From PALSA-693 sp963780345 (lineage in GTDB: Bacteria > Actinomycetota > Acidimicrobiia > Acidimicrobiales > Palsa-688), in the NCBI GenBank assembly GCA_963780345.1, contig CAWABU010000011.1, positions 372,001 through 436,000 of the forward strand: 64,000 nt of DNA, given 5' to 3'. Positions 17,580 to 25,490 of this stretch are shown here, piece by piece (the stretch's first letter is position 1; every line of letters begins with the position of its first letter). Position numbers and translations under genes: made by a program. The notes beneath the pieces are model-generated. The model was given only the letters and a program-made list of their open reading frames with translations, ran no database searches and was not told the DNA's origin.

Positions 17580-18275
17580 ATGGCCGTAGCCGCGGCGGGT
17601 ATGGCCGCCAGTCTGGTCCCTGCCTATATCCAGTGCATCGATCCGGACTTGCCACTACCGCCGATCAACTTCACGTTCAATCCTGAGGGCTACTCCATCA
17701 CGACCGCCGCGCACTGGCAGCGGAGCCCTCAGCCGGCGTCCCCCGCCCCGCCCCAGTTCAAGGGCGTAGAAGCGCCGAAGCTGGACGTCAAGATCCTGAT
17801 GGACGCCTTCTCCGTGCCGCCGGTACCCCCGACCGCCACCATCGAGCAGCTCAAGCTGCTGTTGCTGCCGACCGCCCTTTCGGTGGCCGACGGGGGCGCC
17901 ACGGCCCCGCTCGTGATGTTTGGATGGGGCACCAACATCATCATGGACATGGCCGTGGTGACGAAGGTAATCGTCACCCACGAGCGCTTCCTCCTGGGGG
18001 TGCCGGTGCGGGCGACCGCCACGGTCTCGCTGGAGGCGGTGCCGCTGCCGGCTCCGATGGGCTTTACCAACCCCACGTCGGGCGGCCTGGCCACCCGGCG
18101 CACCCGGACGGTGGTCGAGGGCGACACCCTGGCGTCGATCGCTTACCAGGAATACAAGGATCCCAATAAGTGGCGGGCGCTGGCCGAAGCCAACAACATC
18201 GACGACCCGATGCGGGTCAAGCCCGGTTCGGTGTTGATCGTGCCCGACCGGCGCGACGCCGCGGCGCTCCTGTGA
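17580..18275 (+). CDS. LysM baseplate protein (gp53/Pvc7-like)
   Basis: 231 aa. An N-terminal baseplate-hub adaptor region contains the family features INFTFNPEGYSI and VMFGWGTNIIMDMAVVTKV. A C-terminal LysM module (about 178-225) follows: RTVVEGDTLASIAYQEYKD, WRALAEANNIDDP, KPGSVLIVP. eCIS gp53-like proteins use this LysM to join the spike and tube in the baseplate. Start ATG 17580 has a GGGAGAAA site 5 nt upstream; starting further upstream would overlap the tube gene. Confidence 0.92.
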   Translation: MAVAAAGMAASLVPAYIQCIDPDLPLPPINFTFNPEGYSITTAAHWQRSPQPASPAPPQFKGVEAPKLDVKILMDAFSVPPVPPTATIEQLKLLLLPTALSVADGGATAPLVMFGWGTNIIMDMAVVTKVIVTHERFLLGVPVRATATVSLEAVPLPAPMGFTNPTSGGLATRRTRTVVEGDTLASIAYQEYKDPNKWRALAEANNIDDPMRVKPGSVLIVPDRRDAAALL

Positions 18276-18306
18276 CGCCAGGCCGGTCAGGGACGGAGGC
18301 CCCGGC

Positions 18307-20118
18307 GTGAATATCGAGACCAAGACCACCCAGTGCGTCATCCTGGTCATGGGCGCGCCGCTCAACCCGCTCGTCAATGCCATGCTGGTTTCGGCCGAGG
18401 TCGACAGCACCATGTACGTGCCGTCCCAGTTCAAGCTGGTGTTCCGGGGCTCGCCCGATATGGTGCTGCTCCCCGGCGGTCTCCAGTTGGCGGTGCCGGT
18501 GATCGTGACCGCCAACCTCGACGGGGCGCCGATACCGTTGATCACCGGCGAAATCAGCGCCGTCGAGGTCGAATACTCCTACGGCGAAACCCTCACCGTC
18601 GTGCGGGGCATGGACGCCTCGAACCGCCTGATGCGCGGCACCAAGACCATGGCCTACCCGGAGATGACCGCCTCCGACGTGGTCACCATGCTCGTGGCCG
18701 AGGCCGGGATCATTCCCGGTGAGATCATCCCCACCACCAACATCTATCCGTGGCTCTCGCAGGCCAACGTGAGCAACTGGGTGTTCATCCAGCAGCTGGC
18801 GGCTCTCGAGAACTGCGTGGCCTACGCCGACGCCCTGGGCTTGTTCAACTTCTGCCCCATGCCCATACCCGGAGCCGGCGTGCCTCCCGCCATGTCCTAC
18901 GACCTGCCGGCCGTCGGCACGCAGCTGGTCATGGGCAAGAACCTGGTGGGATTGCGAGCGGTCGTCTCGTCGGCCGAGCAGGTGGAGGCGGTCACCGCCA
19001 CCGGGTACGACCCGGCCCTGGCCGTGCCGGTCATCGGGCCGTGGCCCTCGGTGCCGTCCTCCTCGCAGAGCATCGACCCGGCCACCCTGCCCCCGGCGGT
19101 CGCGGCGGAGTTCGAGGCCACGCCGTTCTTCGACGCCAGCATCCCTCTGGACAGCGAGGGGGCGGCGATGAGCTGGGCCGGATCTATTGCCTCCGACATC
19201 GCCGGCTCCCTGGCCGAGATGGAAGGCGAGTGCATCGGAAACCCGGCGCTGCTGGCCGGCGTGAGCGTCACCCTCGGCATGGCGGGACTGCCCTTTGACG
19301 GGTACTACATCTGCTCCGCGGCTCGCCACGTGTTTGCACCGGATAGCGGTGGCTACACCACCTGGGTGACCGTCGGCGGCTATCGGGACCGCTCTCTTTT
19401 CGCCTTGACCGGAGGCGGCAGCTCGATGCTGCCCAGTCGTCCTACCATTCCGGGGCTGGTGATCGGCACCGTCGTCGACAACGTCGATCCGATGGGGCAG
19501 GGCCAGGTGAAGGTGATGTTCCCGTGGCTGGCGCCGGACTACATCAGTGCCTGGTGCCGGGTCATGCAGATCGGCGCCAGCAAAATCGGCGGAGGGTTCC
19601 TCTGGATTCCCGAGATCGGCGACGAGGTGCTCATCGGCTTCGATCGGGGCGCGATCGACCATCCGTTCGTCATCGGCAACCTCTACAACGGCATCGCCTC
19701 CCCGCTGCCCCCTCCGAGCGTCGCCGGGGTCGTGGCCAACCGGCGCATTGCGTCGCGGATGGCCCACACCATCCAGTGGAATGACGGGCCTGAGGCCATG
19801 GGCATCAGCATCATGACCGCCCCCGTCGAGGCCCCGCCGACGTCGGTGGTGCTCGATGGCGAGCAGATCAAGGTCACCATCAACTCGCTGGGTCAGGTGG
19901 AGATCACCGGTGCCCTCGGGGTGTCGATTTCGTCGGAGGCCCAGTTGTCGCTCAACGCCCCCACCATCAGCATCGGCAGCGAGGAGACGGCGTCGGTGAG
20001 CGTGGCCGGGGCGTCGGTCTCGGTCGGCGGTCCGACGACGGAATCCGTTGCGGTCGGAAGCCCCAGTACGGCGGAGGTGTCCGTGAGCGGGGCGATCGTC
20101 ACCCTCGGCGCCGGGTAG
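18307..20118 (+). CDS. VgrG/gp5-gp27-like spike protein (Pvc8-like)
   Basis: 603 aa. The N-terminal half is the gp27-like hub (LYS-type barrel region with VVRGMDASNRLMRGTKTM and PWLSQANVSNWVFIQQLA). An OB-fold (about 383-465) reads GTVVDNVDPMGQGQVKVMFP, FLWIPEIGDEVLIGFDRG, FVIGNLYNG. The C-terminus is a Ser/Val-rich repetitive beta stretch compatible with a triple beta-helix needle (VSISSEAQLSLNAPT and so on). No effector domain follows. The GTG 18307 start is used. It forms the puncturing tip together with the DUF4280 PAAR-like protein encoded at 6317-6697. Confidence 0.92.
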   Translation: MNIETKTTQCVILVMGAPLNPLVNAMLVSAEVDSTMYVPSQFKLVFRGSPDMVLLPGGLQLAVPVIVTANLDGAPIPLITGEISAVEVEYSYGETLTVVRGMDASNRLMRGTKTMAYPEMTASDVVTMLVAEAGIIPGEIIPTTNIYPWLSQANVSNWVFIQQLAALENCVAYADALGLFNFCPMPIPGAGVPPAMSYDLPAVGTQLVMGKNLVGLRAVVSSAEQVEAVTATGYDPALAVPVIGPWPSVPSSSQSIDPATLPPAVAAEFEATPFFDASIPLDSEGAAMSWAGSIASDIAGSLAEMEGECIGNPALLAGVSVTLGMAGLPFDGYYICSAARHVFAPDSGGYTTWVTVGGYRDRSLFALTGGGSSMLPSRPTIPGLVIGTVVDNVDPMGQGQVKVMFPWLAPDYISAWCRVMQIGASKIGGGFLWIPEIGDEVLIGFDRGAIDHPFVIGNLYNGIASPLPPPSVAGVVANRRIASRMAHTIQWNDGPEAMGISIMTAPVEAPPTSVVLDGEQIKVTINSLGQVEITGALGVSISSEAQLSLNAPTISIGSEETASVSVAGASVSVGGPTTESVAVGSPSTAEVSVSGAIVTLGAG

Positions 20119-20124
20119 ACCGTC

Positions 20125-20523
20125 GTGGCCGAAAACTTCATTGGACACGGCTGGCAGTACCCGCTCGGTACCGACGCCTCGGGCAGCATCGCTCTGACCG
20201 GCGACGATCGCGACCTGGTGCAGGCCATGCGATTGATTCTGGCCACCGCCAAGGGCGAGCGGCCCATGCGGCCGGACTTCGGGTGTGGCATCCACGACTA
20301 CGTGTTCGCCCCGGCGGACGCCAACACCGCCGGACGGCTGGCCGTCGAGGTCCGGCGGTCGCTGGCCTTCTGGGAGCCGCGCATCGACGTGAAGAGCGTT
20401 GACGTGACCGTCGACCAGTTATCGAGGAACACCCTCTACATCAACATCGGGTACGAGAAGAAGGGGTCGTACGACCCCCGGAACCTGGTGTTTCCCTTCT
20501 ACGTGATACCGGAAGAGGAGTAA
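20125..20523 (+). CDS. gp25-like baseplate wedge protein (Pvc9-like)
   Basis: 132 aa, T4 gp25/GPW family: GHGWQYPLGTDASGSIALTG at the N-terminus, the signature MRLILATAKGERPMRPDFGCG, the conserved IHDYVFAP segment, and RRSLAFWEPRIDV. This wedge protein nucleates the sheath on the baseplate. Begins with GTG 6 bp after the spike gene, so transcription is shared. Confidence 0.92.
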   Translation: MAENFIGHGWQYPLGTDASGSIALTGDDRDLVQAMRLILATAKGERPMRPDFGCGIHDYVFAPADANTAGRLAVEVRRSLAFWEPRIDVKSVDVTVDQLSRNTLYINIGYEKKGSYDPRNLVFPFYVIPEEE

Positions 20524-20529
20524 AGGTCC

Positions 20530-22482
20530 ATGGCGCTACCAGCCCCCAACCTGGATGACCGCCGCTTTCAGAACCTGGTCGACGACGCCAAGCGGCTGGT
20601 CCAGCGGCGCTGCCCGGAGTGGACGGACCACAACGTGTCGGACCCCGGCGTCACTCTCATCGAGACCTTCGCGTACATGACCGACCAGCTGCTGTATCGG
20701 CTCAACCGGGTGCCGGACCGCAACTACATCAAATTCCTCGAGCTGATCGGGGTCCGGCTGTTTCCTCCTACGGCCGCCACGACGAAGGTGACGTTCTGGC
20801 TCTCGGCCCCGCAGGAGATCCCGATCGTCGTACCGGTCGGTGTGGAGGTGGCGACACCGCGCACCGAAGCGGTTGGCTCCGCCATCGCCTTCACCACCAC
20901 CGGGGTCCTGGAGATCGTGCCCTGCGAGATGAGCCAAGTCGGATCGGTCCCGACCAGCGGGACCTGGCGCAATCACACCGACACCATCAAGCTGGCGCCG
21001 TTTTCCTCCTTCTCACCCCATCCGGTGCCGGGCGAGGTACTGCTCATGGGCCTGTCGGCGGCCGTGCCGCGCTGCGCCGTCAGCCTCCGCTTCGACTGCA
21101 CCATCGAGGGAATCGGCGTCGACCCCGAATGGCCCCCGCTGGCCTGGGAAGCCTACGACGGCGAGTCCTGGGTCGAGTGCGAGGTCGACATGGATACCAC
21201 CGGGGGACTCAACCGCTCCGGCGAGGTGATCCTCCACGTCCCGCCCACCCATGTGATGTCGCTGGAGCATCAGCTCCGCGCCGGCTGGCTGCGGGCCCGC
21301 GTCACAACCCCCGAAGAGGACCAGCCCTTCTACAGCAACTCGCCTCTGATCCACGGCCTCGATGCCCGCACCATCGGAGGGACCATCGAGGCCGTGCAGG
21401 CGGAGGTGATCGAAGGGGAGGTGATCGGACAGTCCGAAGGCGTACCCGGACAGCGATTTGATGTGTCGCGCACCCCGGTCGTCCCGTCGGGTGAGCCCCT
21501 CGTCCTGGAGGTGTCCGACGAGGAAGAGGGCTGGCAGGAATGGGTCGAGGTGACGAACTTCGCCCAGAGTCAACCCGACGACCGGCATTTCGTGCTCGAC
21601 GCCGTGGCCGGCGAAGTGCTGCTCGGACCGGCCGTACGCTTGCCGGACGGGCAGCTCTTGGGCTACGGCGCGGTGCCGTCGAAAGGAGCCTTGCTCCGGT
21701 TGCGCCGCTACCACACCGGCGGCGGCCGCCAGGGCAACGTGGCCCAGACGGCGATCCGCGTGTCCCGGACGACGATTCCGTACGTGGCGCGGGTCGAGAA
21801 CCGTTACGCCGCGACGGGCGGCGTCGACGGCGAGGACATCGAAGAGGCCAAGATCCGCGGCCCGATCGTGATGCGCACCCTGGGTCGGGCGGTCACGGCG
21901 GAAGATTACGAGCAGCTGGCCAAAGAGGCGGCCCCCGAAGCGGCCCGGATCCGGGCCGTCCCCGCTGCGAGCGAGGAGGACGCGGGCGGGGTCCGGGTTC
22001 TGGTCGTGCCGGCCGTGGCCGACGACGAGGACGGTCGCCTGTCATTTGAACAGCTCGTCCCGGGTCAGGAGACGCTCACCAAAATCGCCAGCTTCCTCGA
22101 CTCCCGGCGGACGATCGGCACGCGGGTGATGGTCGAACCCCCCGCGTACCAGGGTGTCACCGTGGTGGCCATGCTGCGAGCCCGGCCCTGGGCTGATCCC
22201 GGCCGGCTGCAGCGAACGGCGACCGACGCCCTGTACGCATATCTGCACCCCATCAGCGGCGGCATGGAAAGCAAAGGCTGGGAGTTCGGGCGGCCGGTGC
22301 ATATGGGTGAGATCTACGCCCTCCTCCAGCGCCTTCCCGGCACGGAGCTGGTCGAGGACGTTCGCTTGTTCGCCGCCAACCCCATCACCGGCCAGCGGGG
22401 CCAGGCCGCCCAGCGCGTGGAGGTCGCCGCCAACGCCCTGGTCTTCTCCTATCAGCATCAGGTGCGGGTGGAGGAGGTATAG
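20530..22482 (+). CDS. Baseplate J-like protein (gp6-like, Pvc11-like)
   Basis: 650 aa. The N-terminus has LDDRRFQNLVDDAKRLVQRR and HNVSDPGVTLIETFAYMTDQ, typical of putative baseplate assembly proteins. The C-terminal part holds the baseplate J core (RTLGRAVTAEDYEQLAKEA, then RVMVEPPAYQGVTVVAML). These proteins form the wedge heterodimers surrounding the spike. ATG 20530 lies 6 bp after the gp25-like stop. PVC has two large wedge genes, whereas only this one plus the smaller gpI-like protein are seen here. Confidence 0.9.
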   Translation: MALPAPNLDDRRFQNLVDDAKRLVQRRCPEWTDHNVSDPGVTLIETFAYMTDQLLYRLNRVPDRNYIKFLELIGVRLFPPTAATTKVTFWLSAPQEIPIVVPVGVEVATPRTEAVGSAIAFTTTGVLEIVPCEMSQVGSVPTSGTWRNHTDTIKLAPFSSFSPHPVPGEVLLMGLSAAVPRCAVSLRFDCTIEGIGVDPEWPPLAWEAYDGESWVECEVDMDTTGGLNRSGEVILHVPPTHVMSLEHQLRAGWLRARVTTPEEDQPFYSNSPLIHGLDARTIGGTIEAVQAEVIEGEVIGQSEGVPGQRFDVSRTPVVPSGEPLVLEVSDEEEGWQEWVEVTNFAQSQPDDRHFVLDAVAGEVLLGPAVRLPDGQLLGYGAVPSKGALLRLRRYHTGGGRQGNVAQTAIRVSRTTIPYVARVENRYAATGGVDGEDIEEAKIRGPIVMRTLGRAVTAEDYEQLAKEAAPEAARIRAVPAASEEDAGGVRVLVVPAVADDEDGRLSFEQLVPGQETLTKIASFLDSRRTIGTRVMVEPPAYQGVTVVAMLRARPWADPGRLQRTATDALYAYLHPISGGMESKGWEFGRPVHMGEIYALLQRLPGTELVEDVRLFAANPITGQRGQAAQRVEVAANALVFSYQHQVRVEEV

Positions 22483-22484
22483 CC

Positions 22485-23264
22485 GTGACCTTCGTAGCGT
22501 CTGCACGCCGGAACCGCGAGGCCGACCTGCTGGTTGCCGCCCCAACCGGACGCGGCCTCATCGAGGGTCTTCCGACGCCGCGGCCCATCGGGGCGGAGCT
22601 GCCGTCGGTGTTCCAGGACGACGATTTCTGCCAGCGCATGATGAGCGCATTCGACGAAGTACTGGCCCCCCTGTTCAGCACGCTGGATTGCCTGGGCAGC
22701 TATCTCGACCCCTCCCTGGCGCCACCGGACTTCGTGGACTGGCTGGCCAGCTGGGTGGGCATCGACATCGATGAGACCTGGTCGCTCGAGCGCCGACGCC
22801 GCCTTATTCAGGACGCGGCCATCCTCTACCGCGTCCGGGGAACCGCGGCCGGGCTCGCGGCCCACGTCCGCCTCTACGCCGGGGTGACGCCGGAGATCGA
22901 AGACGGCGGCGGCTGCGCGTGGTCGCAGACTGCTGACAGCCCCATGCCGGGTTCGCCTCAGCCCCATCTCACCGTCCGCATCGGGGTGGACGAGCAGGCT
23001 GATGTTCGGCGCAATACCATCAATCGGATTGTGGCGGCGTCGCGCCCCGCCCACGTCCCTTTCACCCTGGAGCTGGTCGTCGGTGGGGCCTCGGTGGCGG
23101 CGCCGGAGGACACAGCCGCGCTCCAGGCCGACGCCCGCGCCCCGGGAGCAGTCGATCTGCCGGGTTCCGAGCACATCGAGCTGGCCCCTCAGGCGCCGCC
23201 GAGCCAGGAGGAACTCGCCGAGCTTTCTGACCAATCTCCCGATGACATCGACCCGACCAGCTGA
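22485..23264 (+). CDS. gpI-like phage tail protein (baseplate wedge, TIGR02242-like)
   Basis: 259 aa. The central part has FQDDDFCQRMMSAFDEVLAP, LGSYLDPSLAPPDFVDWLAS and RRRLIQDAAILYRVRGTAAG, the signature of the tail protein domain found next to baseplate J in eCIS. The C-terminal about 60 residues are acidic and Pro/Gln-rich. The GTG 22485 start lies 2 bp after the previous stop, so translation is coupled. It completes the wedge with the J-like protein. It is the last recognisable core structural gene of the operon. Confidence 0.85.
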   Translation: MTFVASARRNREADLLVAAPTGRGLIEGLPTPRPIGAELPSVFQDDDFCQRMMSAFDEVLAPLFSTLDCLGSYLDPSLAPPDFVDWLASWVGIDIDETWSLERRRRLIQDAAILYRVRGTAAGLAAHVRLYAGVTPEIEDGGGCAWSQTADSPMPGSPQPHLTVRIGVDEQADVRRNTINRIVAASRPAHVPFTLELVVGGASVAAPEDTAALQADARAPGAVDLPGSEHIELAPQAPPSQEELAELSDQSPDDIDPTS

Positions 23265-23315
23265 CCAGTCCGCGGCGCGCCTCGCGCCCGGCGTCGATCC
23301 GGGCTGACGGCCGTC

Positions 23316-24245
23316 ATGTCCCCACTCTCCGTCGCCCAGATCCCCGCCTCGGGCGCCATGGGCCGCCCGGGGGCGTCGAGCCGCGCCCTGAAGGGCCTGC
23401 CCGCATCACCGGGCTCTGCGGTGCGCACCAAGGGCGTCAAGGCTCAATTTCCGCGAATGGCCGGAACGCAGAGCGCCCTGCTGCGGCAGAAGGGTCTGGC
23501 CGACAAGAAGCTCGGGGTCGAGCGGGGGGACCTGAAGAAGGCAGGCAGCGCCACGAAGGGGGCGGCGGGGAAGGAGCTGTCGCAAGCCAAGAAGGCGGCG
23601 GCGCCGGCGCACAAGGTGGCGGCCAAGGATGCCGCCGGGTTGAAAAGCGCGGCCGGGGTAAAAAAGAAGGCCGCGGTGAAGTCGATGGCTCCGACCCACT
23701 CCGCCTTGCTGCGGCAGAAGGGTCTGGCCGACAAGAAGCTCGGGGTCAAGCGGGGGGACCTGAAGAAGGCGGGCAGCGCCACGAAGGGGGCGGCGGGGAA
23801 GGAGCTGTCGCAGGCCAAGAAGGCGGCGGCGCCGGCGCACAAGGTGGCGGCCAAGGATGCCGCCGGGTTGAAAAGCGCGGCCGGGGTAAAAAAGAAGGCC
23901 GCGGTGAAGTCGATGGCTCCGGCCCACTCCGCCCTGCTGCGCCAGCAGAAGGGCGCCGGGAAGCAGCTGGCGGGCCGAAAGTCTACGATGACCAAGGAGA
24001 TGGGCGGGGTAAAGCAGGTGGCCCACCAGGGGTCGGCGGCCCCAATCACGAAGGCCCGGTCAGTCACAAAGGCAGGGTCGGTCACAAAGGCGGGATCCTC
24101 GATGAAGAAAGTTGAGTCGTCGGTGCAGAAGACCCCGATGCCAGCGAAGAAGCTCGGTGCCATGACCCAAAACGCCTCACCCAAGGGGCGGCGGCCGCCC
24201 AAATTCGGGGGGCTCTTCCGAGGACGGAGTCCGAAGACAAGATGA
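23316..24245 (+). CDS. Lys/Ala-rich repeat protein, histone H1-like composition
   Basis: 309 aa, strongly basic, almost no aromatic residues. Two nearly identical 76-residue repeats and a partial third (SALLRQKGLADKKLGV ... DLKKAGSATKGAAGKELSQ, AAGVKKKAAVKSMAP). The composition recalls the C-terminal tails of H1-like/HU-like proteins that coat DNA, but no globular domain is present. The stop overlaps the ATG of the Cys-cluster gene (ATGA), and a 51-bp gap separates it from the tail protein, so it belongs to the eCIS operon. Possible roles: cargo, tube-lumen filler or tape measure, or nucleic-acid binder. None can be proved from sequence. Confidence 0.75.
   Translation: MSPLSVAQIPASGAMGRPGASSRALKGLPASPGSAVRTKGVKAQFPRMAGTQSALLRQKGLADKKLGVERGDLKKAGSATKGAAGKELSQAKKAAAPAHKVAAKDAAGLKSAAGVKKKAAVKSMAPTHSALLRQKGLADKKLGVKRGDLKKAGSATKGAAGKELSQAKKAAAPAHKVAAKDAAGLKSAAGVKKKAAVKSMAPAHSALLRQQKGAGKQLAGRKSTMTKEMGGVKQVAHQGSAAPITKARSVTKAGSVTKAGSSMKKVESSVQKTPMPAKKLGAMTQNASPKGRRPPKFGGLFRGRSPKTR
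23472..23927 (+). repeat. Two near-identical 228-bp direct repeats
   Basis: Copy 1 is 23472-23699, copy 2 is 23700-23927, and a third degenerate copy begins at 23928. Differences are only a few bases, implying recent duplication or gene conversion; such repeats are also prone to assembly collapse. Confidence 0.92.
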
Positions 24246-25384
24246 GCGATTCCCTGCAGGAGCAACCGCGGGCGGCCCACACCGCACCGACCGGCACCAC
24301 CGACGTACCCGTCGCCCTAACCCGTAACGGCCAGGGTCCGAACGGCAAAGGTCGCCTGACCTACCGGGAAGCCCTGGAACCGCCGTGTACCTCGTGTCCC
24401 ACCTCACCCTGCTGCACTTACCTGCTGCTCGGCGACTTCCGTATCGAGACGCTGCTCGACATCGACCACGCGGTCTATTTGTCGAATTTCGATGGGATTT
24501 ATCTCGGGCTGGACCGGGAACGAAAAGTCGACATCTACTTTCACCAGCCCTGTGGCCATCTCGATGTGCCGAGCGGTCTTTGCACTGTCCACAACACACC
24601 GGAACAGCCCGCGGTGTGCGTGCAGTACAACGCCCACATGTGCGGCTATCGCCATCGCATGACCGCCGACGTCGACCCGGAACGCCCGCATCTCGACGCC
24701 CGCCGGGTCGGGTGGCTCGCCGAACACACCGTGTTCGACGACAATCGACGCGTCGTTTCGCTACCCGAGTGGGAAGAGATGCTCGACGCCTTCCGCACCA
24801 TGCCGTTGACGCGTACGCCGGCGCGGGGGCCCGATCCCGATCCGATCATGGAGGAGTGGCGGTCGATCGTGCTCTCGGAGAAGGGGTCGGACGGCGACAC
24901 CCGACCGCTTCGACGTTACGGTGACCCGGAAGTCTCCGACCCCTGCACGGGCTGCGGCGCGTGGTGCTGCCAGACCCTGGTATTCAACCGCGGGATGCCG
25001 GGCGACATCTCGCAACTCGAGTTCCTCCGGTACTCCCTCGGGTTTCCCGGCGTCGAAGTCGGTGTCGCGGCCGACAGCTGGGCCGTCATCGTCCACACCC
25101 GGTGCCGGCATCTCGAGGCCAATCGATGCACCGTGTTCGGATCGAGCGAGCGCCCCCTGAAGTGCGGCTACTACGACCCCTTCAGTTGTGGCTATCGCAA
25201 GCATTTCGGCGAGCCGAGGCCTCCCGACATCTTGCGGGTCAGCCGCCAGCAGTTCAGGCTCGTGGCGGATTCCCTGATCTTCGACGACCTGGGGCGGATC
25301 GCGGCTATCCCCCCGCTGGATGTGCTGCGGAATCGCCTGGAGGCAGCCGAACGGGCCACCGCCAGCGAGCGGGCCGGAGCGTGA
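24242..25384 (+). CDS. Duplicated Cys-cluster protein (YkgJ/UPF0153-like)
   Basis: 380 aa with two cysteine-cluster halves. Half 1 has PPCTSCPTSPCCTYLLLGD, CGHLDVPSGLCTVH and PAVCVQYNAHMCGYR. Half 2 has DPCTGCGAWCCQTLVFNRG, CRHLEANRCTVF and PLKCGYYDPFSCGYR. YkgJ-family proteins bind a metal or Fe-S cluster through such Cys sets, but no substrate is known. The tandem duplication makes it about double the usual length. ATGA overlap with the preceding basic repeat protein shows co-translation. It might modify or mature another eCIS component (inference). Confidence 0.75.
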   Translation: MSDSLQEQPRAAHTAPTGTTDVPVALTRNGQGPNGKGRLTYREALEPPCTSCPTSPCCTYLLLGDFRIETLLDIDHAVYLSNFDGIYLGLDRERKVDIYFHQPCGHLDVPSGLCTVHNTPEQPAVCVQYNAHMCGYRHRMTADVDPERPHLDARRVGWLAEHTVFDDNRRVVSLPEWEEMLDAFRTMPLTRTPARGPDPDPIMEEWRSIVLSEKGSDGDTRPLRRYGDPEVSDPCTGCGAWCCQTLVFNRGMPGDISQLEFLRYSLGFPGVEVGVAADSWAVIVHTRCRHLEANRCTVFGSSERPLKCGYYDPFSCGYRKHFGEPRPPDILRVSRQQFRLVADSLIFDDLGRIAAIPPLDVLRNRLEAAERATASERAGA

Positions 25385-25490
25385 TCCGGGGGAGGCGAAG
25401 GCTCATCCGACCAGCGGAGCCTCATCCGACCAGCAGTACCCGTTCTCAGCTACCCGGGTGGTTGAGGTCAACCGAGAGGAGCGGCGCACC

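Noticed and set aside
18217..20295. 692-aa minus-strand frame across the spike gene
   Set aside because: His/Arg/Gly/Asp-rich antisense of a clear VgrG-like gene.
23472..23927. Repeats considered as a CRISPR array
   Set aside because: Units are 228 bp, coding and without spacers; no cas genes.
6317..24245. Integrated phage or type VI secretion
   Set aside because: No capsid, portal, terminase, lysis or integrase genes; no TssJLM membrane complex and the ATPase is not ClpV. The gene set and order match eCIS.
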